Assembly (NCBI RefSeq): GCF_018402285.1
Contig: NZ_JAGYJH010000004.1
Location: 299,065-363,064, forward strand
From: Hyphomonas sp.
GTDB taxonomy: Bacteria; Pseudomonadota; Alphaproteobacteria; Caulobacterales; Hyphomonadaceae
Length of the DNA: 64,000 nt
Direction: 5' to 3'
The notes beneath the pieces are model-generated. The model did no database searches and was not told where the DNA came from. It saw nothing but the letters and a program-made list of their open reading frames with translations. Within the stretch, counting starts at the first letter, position 1. Every line of letters starts with the position of its first letter. Positions 18,725 to 27,302 of the stretch are shown piece by piece. Both the position numbers and the translations under genes were made by a program.

Positions 18725-19366
18725 ATGATGCGTCTCAGCCTCGCCGCCATGGCGTCTGCAATCGTGCTTGCCGCCTGTGCAACTCAGACCGAGCCGGCGG
18801 GCACCCCGGCTGCGGCTGTTGTGGTGCCGTCCCAGTTCGAACTGGGCATGACCACTGCAGCCGAGCTGCAGGACGCCGGCAATGTGCCGACGGCTATCCA
18901 GCGTCTGATGCAGCTTGCGGGCGATCCCGAGCTGACACCTGACCAGAAAGCAAATGTTCTCTTCCAGCTGGGGGTCCTCAGCATGAGCCCCACCGGCAAT
19001 GATGTTGCCGGCGCAGTGGGTTATTTCGATGAGGTGATCGCAACCTATCCGGCCACGCAGTGGGCACGCCAGGCACAAGGCAAGTTGCCGGCGGCCCGGG
19101 CGGAGATGGAGACGCTCAATGGCGTGGTCACTTCGCCCGCGTCGACGTATACCGAGCAGTTCTACGCCCTTATGAAGCTGGGCCGGCACCAGGAGGCAAT
19201 TGACCTGATGACGCAATACTCGATCGAGCCGGACAATGAAGTGAAGCTGGCGATGTACCAGATCGGCTATCTTTGCGATGAAACCGGGCTGACCGGGCAA
19301 AGCTACACGGTCTCCGACCGGGACGGCACGGCGCGCAAACTGCGCTTTTGCGACTTCGGGAAGTAG
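18725..19366 (+). CDS. Lipoprotein with TPR-like region, function unknown
   Basis: A protein of 213 aa from the first of two tandem ATGs at 18725, preceded by AAGGAAG. The signal is MMRLSLAAMASAIVLAACA, with a lipobox (VLAAC). The mature part is helical with repeat-like stretches (AELQDAGNVPTAIQRLMQLA, NVLFQLGVLSMSPTGNDV, YALMKLGRHQEAIDLM) that resemble tetratricopeptide units. Such proteins scaffold envelope complexes. I do not recognise a named family. It follows dxs by 107 bp and could be transcribed with it. Confidence 0.72.
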   Translation: MMRLSLAAMASAIVLAACATQTEPAGTPAAAVVVPSQFELGMTTAAELQDAGNVPTAIQRLMQLAGDPELTPDQKANVLFQLGVLSMSPTGNDVAGAVGYFDEVIATYPATQWARQAQGKLPAARAEMETLNGVVTSPASTYTEQFYALMKLGRHQEAIDLMTQYSIEPDNEVKLAMYQIGYLCDETGLTGQSYTVSDRDGTARKLRFCDFGK

Positions 19367-20192
19367 GATCAGGCCGCTCCTTACTGAGCGGGGAGCTGCA
19401 TGGACGCAAATCAGTTGCGCCAGAGGGTTTCGATCCTGGAAAAGGGGGAAACACTCTGGCGGGGCTTTCCGGACCGGTTGGAAAAGACTGGACCGGAGGG
19501 CGCAGTGTGGCTGACGGTTCCCACTGCAGCGGTACGCCGGGTTCGGGTCCAGCGGCGGGCAGGCTGGAAGGCTTCTCCTCGAGCGTTCAGGAAACACCTC
19601 TCGCCTTCCCATCTCCCCCCTGCATTTTGCAAGGCTCAGCCAACTTCGAGGACCGCTCGGAGAGTTTTTACCCCATGCTCTGGATGGCGGCGCTGGGCGC
19701 GGGGCGCTCGACCCCGAAAGCAGAGTTCCGGGCAGGGGAGCGCCCGGAGATTTGCTGGCCGCTTGTTCTGACTTCTTTCGGAGCGTTTGGACTGTCGGCG
19801 ACGGGGCTATTTGCTCTTCCGGTCAGTTTTGCAAGTGTCGCGACAACAATCGTTCTTGAGCGCGTTCTTATAGGCGTTCTTGTCCTGATCACGCTCCCGG
19901 TCTTGCCGGGATGAGCCCGGACGTCCCGGCCGCGAGCGTTCAATCCTGACACTGACCTTGAAGAGGTTGTGGCGATCACCTGATCTGAGGGGTGACCTGG
20001 GCGGCTGATGGCGAGCGATAGCATGAGCAGGAGCCGGGGCTTCTAGCCTCGTTCACGGAAAAGTTTTTGCGTTTTGGCGGCGATGGGAGGCTTCTGGCGC
20101 AAAAAATGACGCGGTGTCGCAGGTGACCCTCTTCTATATCCGGCGCGTGCGTGGTTGTCTGGCGGCAGCAAACATACACGTCGAGGAAACCC
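19367..20192. other. Gene-free stretch of 826 bp
   Basis: No convincing gene was found. Candidate frames on either strand (for example a plus-strand frame at 19400-19771 and a minus-strand frame at 19668-20024) are rich in Arg/Ser/Pro and have no recognisable domain. The small hairpin arms CCGCTC and GAGCGG at about 19375-19392 follow the lipoprotein gene but lack a U-tract. tRNA, tmRNA and RNase P signatures were looked for by eye and not seen. The end of the stretch must hold the promoter of the acyl-CoA synthetase gene. Confidence 0.5.
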
Positions 20193-21944
20193 ATGCCGTC
20201 AGATAATCTTCCCCCGAATTGGCCCGTCATGCCGATCGCACAGGCTAACGCATTGCTGGCCGGGCCTGGCTCACCGCTCGAACTCGAAGACGCCGTCATC
20301 CGGGGCGTGCCGATGAAGGTTTACAAGAACGCGCCGCCAAACATTCCCGTAATTCTTGATCTGGCGGCGCAGCAGTTCGCAGAGCGCACTTATCTGGTTT
20401 ACCAGAACGAGCGGGTGACGTTCCGGGCGCTTCATCTTGCCGTTCGCAGGCTGGCCGCCGAAATGCGCGACACATACGGGATCAGGAAGGGCGACCGGGT
20501 CGCCATCGTGATGCGCAACTATCCTCAATGGCCGCTGGGCTTCTACGCGGCGCTGAGCCTCGGCGCGATCGCCACGCCGATGAACTCCTGGTGGACGGCT
20601 GAAGAGCTGGAGTACGGGCTGTCATTTGCAGGTGTCAAACTGGCGATCATGGATCTGCAGATTTATGAGCGTATTCGCGATCATCTGCACAAGCTGCCAG
20701 AGCTCGAGCATATCCTCATCGCCCGGGATACTGCCGAAGAGATCGCGGACCCGCGCGTTTCCTCGCTGGATGCGATTGTGGGGGATCCCAACAGCTGGGG
20801 CAAACTTGCAGACGCCGGGCCGGCGGGTGTCGACATCGGGCCCGATGACGATGCCACAATCATGTACACGTCGGGCACAACGGGCAAACCGAAGGGCGCC
20901 CTGGCAACCCACCGCGCTGTGATCACGAACATGTTCAACTCCTCGGCTTGCCAGGCGCGCATGTTCCTGAGAAAGGGCGAGGCCATTCCGGAACCCGATC
21001 CGGAGGCCATGCGCGCGACGCTGATCTCCATTCCGTTTTTCCATGCGACCGGTTCATTCGCCATCCTCATCCCCTCGGCCCTGAGGGGCGATAAGGTTGT
21101 CGCGATGTACAAGTGGGACGCGGGCGAGGCATTGCCGATCATTGAGGGCGAGAAGATCACGGCCGTTGGCGGCGTTCCGGCGATCGCGTGGCAGATTCTT
21201 GAACATCCCGACAGGGACAGATACGACCTCTCGTCCATTCAGGCGATTTCCTATGGCGGTGCGCCATCTGCGCCAGAGCTTGTCTCAACCATCAAGAAAC
21301 GCTTCCCCGACGCCGCGCCTGGAAATGGCTGGGGCATGACGGAAACCTGCGCGACGGCGACCCTGAACATTGGTGAGGACTATGTGAACCGGCCGTCCAG
21401 CGCGGGGGCTCCGCCGGCGGCGGTTGAACTCAAGATATGCGATCCGGACGGCAAGGAAATGCCGGCTGGCGAAGTGGGCGAACTCTGGTGCAGGAGCGCG
21501 GCGAACTGCCGGCTCTACTGGAACCGGCCTGACGCCACAGCAGAAACCTTCCGCAATGGCTGGGTCGTTACCGGTGACCTGGCGCGGATTGACGAAGAGG
21601 GTTTCCTCTATCTCGTTGACAGGGCGAAAGACATGCTCATCCGCGGCGGCGAAAACGTCTACTGTATCGAAGTGGAAAGCGCCCTGTATGACCATCCGGC
21701 GGTGATGGACGCAGCCGTGGTGGGGATTGCGCACAAGATCTTGGGAGAAGAAGTCGGCGCCGTGGTGCAGCTCAAGCCGGGCAAGACGGCAACCGAAGCT
21801 GAACTGCGCGCGCATGTGGCGGGACAACTTGCGGCGTTCAAGGTTCCGGTCGAAATCCAGTTTCAGGCCGAACCGCTGCCGCGCAATGCCAATGGCAAGA
21901 TCCTGAAAGCTGACCTGCGGCAACGCTTCAAGGCAAGGGCCTAG
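20193..21944 (+). CDS. Long/medium-chain acyl-CoA synthetase (AMP-dependent)
   Basis: A 583-aa protein from the ATG at 20193, after GAGGAA; an upstream in-frame ATG at 20151 lacks support. It belongs to the ANL superfamily. The phosphate-binding motif is TIMYTSGTTGKPKGALATH, the A5 motif is NGWGMTETCA, the A7/A8 motif is GWVVTGDLARIDEEGFLYLV and the hinge is DRAKDMLIRGGENVYC. The catalytic Lys near the end is in NANGKILKADLR. It activates a fatty or aryl acid to the CoA thioester. Chain length is unknown. The aldo/keto reductase gene starts 3 bp after its stop, so the two are co-transcribed. Confidence 0.9.
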   Translation: MPSDNLPPNWPVMPIAQANALLAGPGSPLELEDAVIRGVPMKVYKNAPPNIPVILDLAAQQFAERTYLVYQNERVTFRALHLAVRRLAAEMRDTYGIRKGDRVAIVMRNYPQWPLGFYAALSLGAIATPMNSWWTAEELEYGLSFAGVKLAIMDLQIYERIRDHLHKLPELEHILIARDTAEEIADPRVSSLDAIVGDPNSWGKLADAGPAGVDIGPDDDATIMYTSGTTGKPKGALATHRAVITNMFNSSACQARMFLRKGEAIPEPDPEAMRATLISIPFFHATGSFAILIPSALRGDKVVAMYKWDAGEALPIIEGEKITAVGGVPAIAWQILEHPDRDRYDLSSIQAISYGGAPSAPELVSTIKKRFPDAAPGNGWGMTETCATATLNIGEDYVNRPSSAGAPPAAVELKICDPDGKEMPAGEVGELWCRSAANCRLYWNRPDATAETFRNGWVVTGDLARIDEEGFLYLVDRAKDMLIRGGENVYCIEVESALYDHPAVMDAAVVGIAHKILGEEVGAVVQLKPGKTATEAELRAHVAGQLAAFKVPVEIQFQAEPLPRNANGKILKADLRQRFKARA

Positions 21945-21947
21945 TCA

Positions 21948-22970
21948 ATGGATGCCGCACGCAGATTAATTGGAGACCGGATGGTTCATCCGGTCGGTCT
22001 GGGATGCATGAACATCATGCACGCTTATGGGCCACCTGTTGATGAAGCCGACGCCAAAGCGCTTCTCGCCCGCGCACTGGATATCGGATGCGACTTTCTT
22101 GATACGGCAACGATCTATGGGTTGGGGCGAAGCGAGGAACTCATCGGGGAAGCGCTGAGCCATCGCCGGAAAGAGTATTTTCTGGCGAGCAAATGTGTCC
22201 TGGGGTTTCAGGGGCGCGAGCGGATACTCGACGGGCGGCCGGAGGCAATCAAGGCTGCTTGTGAAGCCAGTCTGAAACGTCTGAAAACGGACGTGATTGA
22301 CCTTTACTACCTGCACCGGCCCGACCACAAAGTGCCGGTGGAAGACTCTGCTGGTGCGATGTGCGATCTGATAAGCGAGGGCAAGATCCGTTACTATGGC
22401 TTGTCGGAAATGGGGGAGGATCAGCTGCGCCGGGCGCATGGCGTTCATCCTGTTGCCGCGCTGCAGTCAGAATACTCCCTTTGGGTTCGCAATCCTGAGA
22501 TCGCCGTCCTTGAGGCGTGCCGGGAGCTGGGTGTTGCTCTGGTCGCGTTTTCGCCAGTGGGCCGGGGGTTCCTTGCAGATCCGCCTGCCGATCCGGCGAC
22601 ATTTCATGCCGTCGATATGCGCAGGACAATGTTTCCGCGTTTTTCAGATGAGCACTATTCGGGGAACCTTCCCCTGCTGGACGCCGCGCGGACAATCGCT
22701 GCAGAGGCAGATTGCACGGTAGCGCAGCTTGCGATCGCCTGGACGATGGCGAAGGGGGAGCATGTGCTGCCCATTCCGGGAACGCGGAACATGGCGCACA
22801 TGGAGGAGAACCATGCGGCAGCTTGTGTTCGTCTGACAGCGGAGCAGGTGGCGCAGCTGGATGTGGCGTTTGCGCCAGAACGCGCGGTTGGTCCCCGTTA
22901 CTCCGGGCCGGGGCAGGCGAGCGTAACGACTGAGATGTTCGACTTCGAGAAGCGCCAGCATGGCGGATAG
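21948..22970 (+). CDS. Aldo/keto reductase
   Basis: A 340-aa TIM-barrel oxidoreductase. The catalytic tetrad is visible: Asp and Tyr in CDFLDTATIYGLGRSEELIG, Lys in FLASKCVLG and His in DLYYLHRPD. The NADP-binding loop near the C-terminus (LPIPGTRNMAHMEENHAA) is of the AKR13/YajO-like type. It reduces aldehydes or ketones with NADPH; the substrate is unknown. It starts 3 bp after the acyl-CoA synthetase stop and its last 11 bp overlap the methyltransferase gene. Confidence 0.9.
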   Translation: MDAARRLIGDRMVHPVGLGCMNIMHAYGPPVDEADAKALLARALDIGCDFLDTATIYGLGRSEELIGEALSHRRKEYFLASKCVLGFQGRERILDGRPEAIKAACEASLKRLKTDVIDLYYLHRPDHKVPVEDSAGAMCDLISEGKIRYYGLSEMGEDQLRRAHGVHPVAALQSEYSLWVRNPEIAVLEACRELGVALVAFSPVGRGFLADPPADPATFHAVDMRRTMFPRFSDEHYSGNLPLLDAARTIAAEADCTVAQLAIAWTMAKGEHVLPIPGTRNMAHMEENHAAACVRLTAEQVAQLDVAFAPERAVGPRYSGPGQASVTTEMFDFEKRQHGG

Positions 22971-23616
22971 GCCGCCTGTTGCGCTGGAAGATCGCGGCGA
23001 GGGCGGAGACGGGCGGCGCTATTCGCCGTCCATCGCGCGAAACCGGGACGCGATACGGGATGTGCTCTCAGCACATCTCTGCCTGCCTGCGCGCGTGCTC
23101 GAAATTGCGTCAGGCACGGGAGAGCATGGTGCCTACCTTGTCGCAGAGCTGCCGGGGCTTGACTGGACGTATTCGGATATTGACGGACCGAGCCTGGAAA
23201 GCCAGCGCGCCTGGCGTCATGCGACGGGCGCGCCGCTGTTGAGAGGGCCGCTGGAAATCAATGCGGCGGAAACAAATTGGGGTGACGCGGAGCGACCGGG
23301 CGCCTGGGACGTCCTCTTCAGCGCCAACATGGTTCATATTGCGCCGTTTGAGGCCGTCTCTGGCCTGATCGAGGGGGCAGGCAGATTGCTGAAGACGGAT
23401 GGCCTGCTGACGCTGTACGGGCCGTTTGCGCGCGACGGCGTGATTGCCCCTTCAAACGCCGCATTTGACGAAAGCCTGAAACGCCGGGATGCGCGCTGGG
23501 GCGTGCGGGATCTCGACGGGGAGTTAGTGCCGCTGGCGCAGAAGGGGGGACTGCGCCTGGAGTCGGTCGTTCAAATGCCTGCAAACAATCTGACCGTGTT
23601 TTTCCGCAAGATTTAG
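22960..23616 (+). CDS. DUF938 family SAM-dependent methyltransferase-like protein
   Basis: A protein of 218 aa. RRYSPSIARNRDAIRDVL, ARVLEIASGTGEHGAYLV (SAM-binding GxGxG-like loop), FSANMVHIAPFEAVSGLI, TLYGPFARDG and the diagnostic SNAAFDESLKRRDARWGVRD identify DUF938. Members look like class I methyltransferases, but their substrate is not established. The start overlaps the aldo/keto reductase end by 11 bp, implying coupling. It is the last intact plus-strand gene before the decayed GFA gene. Confidence 0.9.
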   Translation: MADRPPVALEDRGEGGDGRRYSPSIARNRDAIRDVLSAHLCLPARVLEIASGTGEHGAYLVAELPGLDWTYSDIDGPSLESQRAWRHATGAPLLRGPLEINAAETNWGDAERPGAWDVLFSANMVHIAPFEAVSGLIEGAGRLLKTDGLLTLYGPFARDGVIAPSNAAFDESLKRRDARWGVRDLDGELVPLAQKGGLRLESVVQMPANNLTVFFRKI

Positions 23617-23626
23617 GCTTTGTGCG

Positions 23627-23898
23627 TCCCCTCGTGCGTGTCGTGATCGGAATGCTGCGTGTTGCTGGCGAGGACGCCGGCAAAAGCCATACCGGGCTTT
23701 CCCGGAGCGGTGAAATTCTGCCTGCGCTCCACGCGCCTACTGGAAATCTGAGTCCGGAACGTCTGCCAAAGCGGCAAAGAAGTTTCCCGTTGCCTTCTGG
23801 CTCATGCGGCAATGACAGACATGTGAGGTATCGCGCAGGCTCGCTGCACGCGCCCGGATGCGTCCGCATTGACAGACGCCTGTTCGCACAAGGTTCAT
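23627..23898 (-). pseudogene. GFA-family (glutathione-dependent formaldehyde-activating-like) gene, degraded
   Basis: From the ATG at 23898 the frame reads MNLVRTGVCQCGRIRARA, then VCHCRMSQKATGNFFAALAD, the Cys-rich zinc-binding start of GFA/CENP-V proteins. It stops after DSDFQ at a TAG (23739-23737) where homologues carry a Trp codon. Beyond the TAG the same frame continues with ARGAQAEFHRSGKARYGFC, also family-like (RG-PAEFRSS...GFC). The second CxxC and everything after are missing. It has thus lost its C-terminus and gained a stop. It lies 4 bp downstream of metG on the same strand. Confidence 0.72.
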
Positions 23899-23902
23899 CA
23901 AC

Positions 23903-25642
23903 CTAGTCCTTGCCGCCGCCGAACCGGGCGGTCCAGTCTTCAACCTGGCTATCCTCAATCTTCTGAAAGAGGACATCTGGCGGCGTTATGACGTGGCCGC
24001 GCGGAATGGCGTCGAGCAAGGCCGCGTAGTCTTCCGCCTTCGAACCACCGGGCATCTTGCGGTTTGCCTCCGGGATACCCAGGGCATCGAGGATCTTCTT
24101 TGCCGCGTCCGGTATGATCGGCTGGGCAATGATGCCAAAAAGCGCGGCCAGGTTGATGCCGGCGCGCACACCGACAGCGGCGGCATCCACATCATTCTTG
24201 TACTTCACCCAAGGCTCCGCCTTGGTGAGGTATTCGTTGCCCGCGGCCCAGATCGCGCGCGTTTCGGCGGCGGCCTTGCGGAACTCCATGGCTTCGTAGA
24301 ACTCGATGAGGCGCGGCAGGCGTTCGGCCAGTTCGTTTGCCATCCAGGCTTCCGCGTCGCCCGATGTGCCGATTTCGGGAATTTTGCCATCGAATTTCGA
24401 GGCGCAGTATTTGGTGATCCGGTTGATAAAATTGCCGAGTACGTTTGCAAGGTCTGAATTCACCGCCGCCTGGAAGCCTTCCCATGTGAAAGCAGCGTCG
24501 GAACCCTCTGGCGCGTTGGAGACGAGATACCAGCGCCAATAGTCCGATGGCAGAAGGCTGAGCGCCTGGTCCATGAAGACGCCGCGCTTCTGGCTGGTCG
24601 AAAACTTTCCGCCATACCAGGTGACCCAGTTGAAGGCTTTCAGCTTGTCGACGGTTTTCCAGGGTTCGCCAGAGCCAAGCAGGGTGACCGGGAAGCTGAC
24701 GGTGTGGAACGCAACGTTATCCTTGCCCATGAACTGAACATATTCGGTTTCGTCAGCACCCTGATCGGTCAGCCAGAGTTTCTTCCAGTCATTGCCCGTG
24801 GCCTGCGCCCATTCCTGCGTGGCGGAGATGTAGCCGATCGGCGCGTCAAACCAGACGTAAAACACCTTGTTCTCGAAGCCCGGACGCGGTGATCCGTCCG
24901 CGTCCGTGACTTTCACGCCCCAGCTGAGATCGCGCGTGATGGAGCGGGCAATCAGGCCCTCGTCGAGCCATTTGTTGGCGATGGAGACTGCGAGGGAGGG
25001 CCAGTTCCTGCCCTTCTGATTGACCCAGTCCCGGATGCGCTCCTGCATACCGGTCTGGAGCAGGTAAAGGTGATCGGTATCGCGCACCTCGATATTACGA
25101 CTGCCGGTCACCGAGGAATAGGGGTTCAGAAGATCGGTCGGGTCCAGCAGGCGGCCACAGCTGTCACACTGGTCGCCGCGAGCCTTCTCATAGCCGCAAT
25201 GCGGACAGGTGCCTTCCACATAACGGTCCGGAAGGAACCGTCCGTCATCAACCGCATAAACCTGCTTGGACGTGCGCACTTCGAGCAGGCCGTTCGTTTC
25301 GAGCTGCTGGGCCAGATGCTGGGTCAGGGCGTGGTTGGCGGGGCGTGAGGTTCGGCCGAACCAGTCGAAGGACAGGTTGAACCCTTCACCGGCCTTGCGC
25401 TGGACTTCGTACTGCTCGTCGCAATAGGCCTGAACGCTCATGCCTGCGGCCTGGGCAGCGAGTTCAGCTGGCGTGCCGTGCTCGTCGGTGGCGCAGATAT
25501 AGGTCACCTCATGGCCGCGAAGGCGCATTACCCGGGCATATACATCGGCAGGCAGCATCGATCCGGCGAGATTGCCGAGATGCTTTACGCCATTGATGTA
25601 GGGCAGGGCAGAAGTGATCAGGATGCGCCGTGGCTGGGTCAT
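23903..25642 (-). CDS. metG: Methionine-tRNA ligase
   Basis: A 579-aa protein with ATG at 25642. The class I motifs are SALPYINGVKHLGNL (HIGH equivalent HLGN near residue 23) and KFSTSQKRGV (KMSKS equivalent). A knuckle CPHCGYEKARGDQCDSCGR binds zinc in the connective domain. The C-terminal half is the helical anticodon-binding domain. There is no C-terminal EMAP/tRBD dimerisation domain. It charges tRNA-Met and is essential. A degraded GFA gene follows at once, and the DUF418 gene lies 67 bp upstream on the same strand. Confidence 0.95.
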   Translation of the reverse strand: MTQPRRILITSALPYINGVKHLGNLAGSMLPADVYARVMRLRGHEVTYICATDEHGTPAELAAQAAGMSVQAYCDEQYEVQRKAGEGFNLSFDWFGRTSRPANHALTQHLAQQLETNGLLEVRTSKQVYAVDDGRFLPDRYVEGTCPHCGYEKARGDQCDSCGRLLDPTDLLNPYSSVTGSRNIEVRDTDHLYLLQTGMQERIRDWVNQKGRNWPSLAVSIANKWLDEGLIARSITRDLSWGVKVTDADGSPRPGFENKVFYVWFDAPIGYISATQEWAQATGNDWKKLWLTDQGADETEYVQFMGKDNVAFHTVSFPVTLLGSGEPWKTVDKLKAFNWVTWYGGKFSTSQKRGVFMDQALSLLPSDYWRWYLVSNAPEGSDAAFTWEGFQAAVNSDLANVLGNFINRITKYCASKFDGKIPEIGTSGDAEAWMANELAERLPRLIEFYEAMEFRKAAAETRAIWAAGNEYLTKAEPWVKYKNDVDAAAVGVRAGINLAALFGIIAQPIIPDAAKKILDALGIPEANRKMPGGSKAEDYAALLDAIPRGHVITPPDVLFQKIEDSQVEDWTARFGGGKD

Positions 25643-25709
25643 GGGGCCTTTTCAGAGCCTTTCTATTGCGGAATGCGCCTTTTAACGCTCCGGCTGGTAA
25701 AGGAAAGCT

Positions 25710-26894
25710 CTAGGCGCGGCTCCAATAGGTAACCCTGCGAAGCAGGCCTTCCATGGGTCCACGCCTGGCAAAGCTGCGCCAGGTGGCCGTGAACACAAGG
25801 GAGGAAAGGGCAACAAGCAGGGCTGTCAAAATGGCGCCTGCAGCTGTCATTTGCCCGAACATACCAAGGCCGTAGGCAGCGAACACGAAGGACAGAAGCA
25901 CTGACTGAAAGAGGTAGGCAGTCAGTGATGCCGAGCCAGCGCGGGCAATGAGGGTTCGCACAGGCCCTGGCCGGCCTGTGGAAAACAGGGAAACGACACC
26001 GGCATAGCCGAGCGCAGAAAACGGAGAAAATCCCATAAGGATCGCCATTCCCAGCATGGCGGAGCCACTCACAATCGACGGGGCATCAAGCAGGAAAATG
26101 GTGCCCCAGGCGCTGCCAAGCAGACCAATTGGCAGGAGCACACGGCGCGAGAGACGCCAGATGCGGGCCTGAGGCGCGTCAATTGCGCCAGCCTTCACCG
26201 CCGCGAGACCGAAACAGAAAAAGCCGAAAACAGCGATCCCCTGCTGCAGGATCACCGACGGCAGGACGGCTGGCAGCTGACCAAAGCGCCAGGCCGCAGC
26301 CGCCAGGAAGCCGCCTTCTGTGAAAGCCAGAGTTTGCGCTTCATCAAAGACAGGGTCCCGCACTTCGGCCATCACCTCTGGCGCATGGGCTTGTGCTGCG
26401 TAAAGGCCAGCTGCAAACACCAGCAGAACGAGCGTGTTCAGGGCGATCAGCGCGATGCCCGTCATGACCAGCGCCCTGGGGGAGAGCCCGCGCAGTGTAA
26501 ACAGCAGGCAGCCCAGAAGGGCATAGGTCATCAGGATGTCGCCATACCAGAAGAAGATAAAATGCAGGGCCCCAAGCCCGAACAAGGCTGCCATGCGACG
26601 GAAGTACCGGGCGCCGCCATCCGCCCTGACCCGCTCTGCGGCAGCCAGTTGCCAGGCGAGCCCTGCGCCGAACATCATTGAAAAGAGCGGATAGGACTTC
26701 ATGAAGAACAAGCCGGTGACGGCGCCAAAGGCGGCCTGGTCTAACTGGGACTCCAGGGCGCCATCGTAATATCCCGACAGTGCCGGTTGAGCAAAGCCCA
26801 TGACATTGACCAGCGCGATACCGACGAGGGCAAATGCCCGGATCAGGTCCGGCATGAGGGCGCGGGGCGGAGCAGGGGCCGTATTGGAGGTCAT
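25710..26894 (-). CDS. DUF418 family membrane protein
   Basis: A 394-aa protein if the ATG at 26894 (MTSNTAPAPP) is used; a longer start at 26948 exists. It has eight to ten hydrophobic segments. DLIRAFALVGIALVNVMGF is the conserved first helix of this family, and the C-terminal DUF418 core includes LIARAGSASLTAYLFQSVLL and a final GPMEGLLRRVTYW motif. The family (YeiB-like) is related in topology to acyltransferase-3 proteins. Its function is not established; a transport or cell-envelope acylation role is only a guess. It diverges from tRNA-Thr. Confidence 0.86.
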   Translation of the reverse strand: MTSNTAPAPPRALMPDLIRAFALVGIALVNVMGFAQPALSGYYDGALESQLDQAAFGAVTGLFFMKSYPLFSMMFGAGLAWQLAAAERVRADGGARYFRRMAALFGLGALHFIFFWYGDILMTYALLGCLLFTLRGLSPRALVMTGIALIALNTLVLLVFAAGLYAAQAHAPEVMAEVRDPVFDEAQTLAFTEGGFLAAAAWRFGQLPAVLPSVILQQGIAVFGFFCFGLAAVKAGAIDAPQARIWRLSRRVLLPIGLLGSAWGTIFLLDAPSIVSGSAMLGMAILMGFSPFSALGYAGVVSLFSTGRPGPVRTLIARAGSASLTAYLFQSVLLSFVFAAYGLGMFGQMTAAGAILTALLVALSSLVFTATWRSFARRGPMEGLLRRVTYWSRA

Positions 26895-27004
26895 GACCGG
26901 GCTTTTCTTTGCATAAGGCAGGAAACCAGCATGGGCGGGCTGGGGCAAGTCCTGCAGCGGGGCGTCTTGCGCCCGGCGGGGCTTTCCGGTAACGCGAAAC
27001 CTGT

Positions 27005-27080
27005 GCCGGCTTAGCTCAGCTGGTAGAGCATCTGATTTGTAATCAGAGGGTCACGGGTTCGAGTCCTGTAGCCGGCACCA
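27005..27080 (+). tRNA. tRNA-Thr (UGU)
   Basis: A 76-nt cloverleaf with the CCA encoded. Acceptor arms GCCGGCT and AGCCGGC pair fully. The D-arm is AGCTCAGCTGGTAGAGC. The anticodon arm TCTGA-TTTGTAA-TCAGA carries anticodon TGT. The T-arm is GGGTTCGAGTCC. Threonine codons ACA (and ACG by wobble) are read. There is no integrase or attachment-site repeat nearby. Confidence 0.97.
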
Positions 27081-27302
27081 CTTTCCCAAACCTGTTGGTT
27101 TTTGGCCCATACAAGTCCCCCGTGTGCGAGGCGCATTCCTCTCGGGAAGGCTCCTGCATGAGCCCAATAGCGCGGCCTGAAAGCCTGCCACTTCCTTGCA
27201 ACGGCTCTGAAAATGCGGCAAGCCCGCAGCCATCAGAAACGCCGCGTCGGCGCGCAGACCATGCTGCGACAGCCACTCAGGCCAGTGTCAGGAGAAACGC
27301 GC

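Noticed and set aside
19348..19914. Plus-strand 188-aa open frame
   Set aside because: No domain, biased composition, no ribosome binding site. Treated as part of the gene-free stretch.
27005..27080. tRNA-Thr as an integration site
   Set aside because: No integrase, no direct repeat of the tRNA 3' end was found by eye, and the neighbours are ordinary chromosomal genes.
27043..27276. Minus-strand 77-aa frame ending in VPATGLEPVTL
   Set aside because: It is antisense to the tRNA-Thr; this C-terminal peptide is a well-known artefact of reading tRNA genes backwards.
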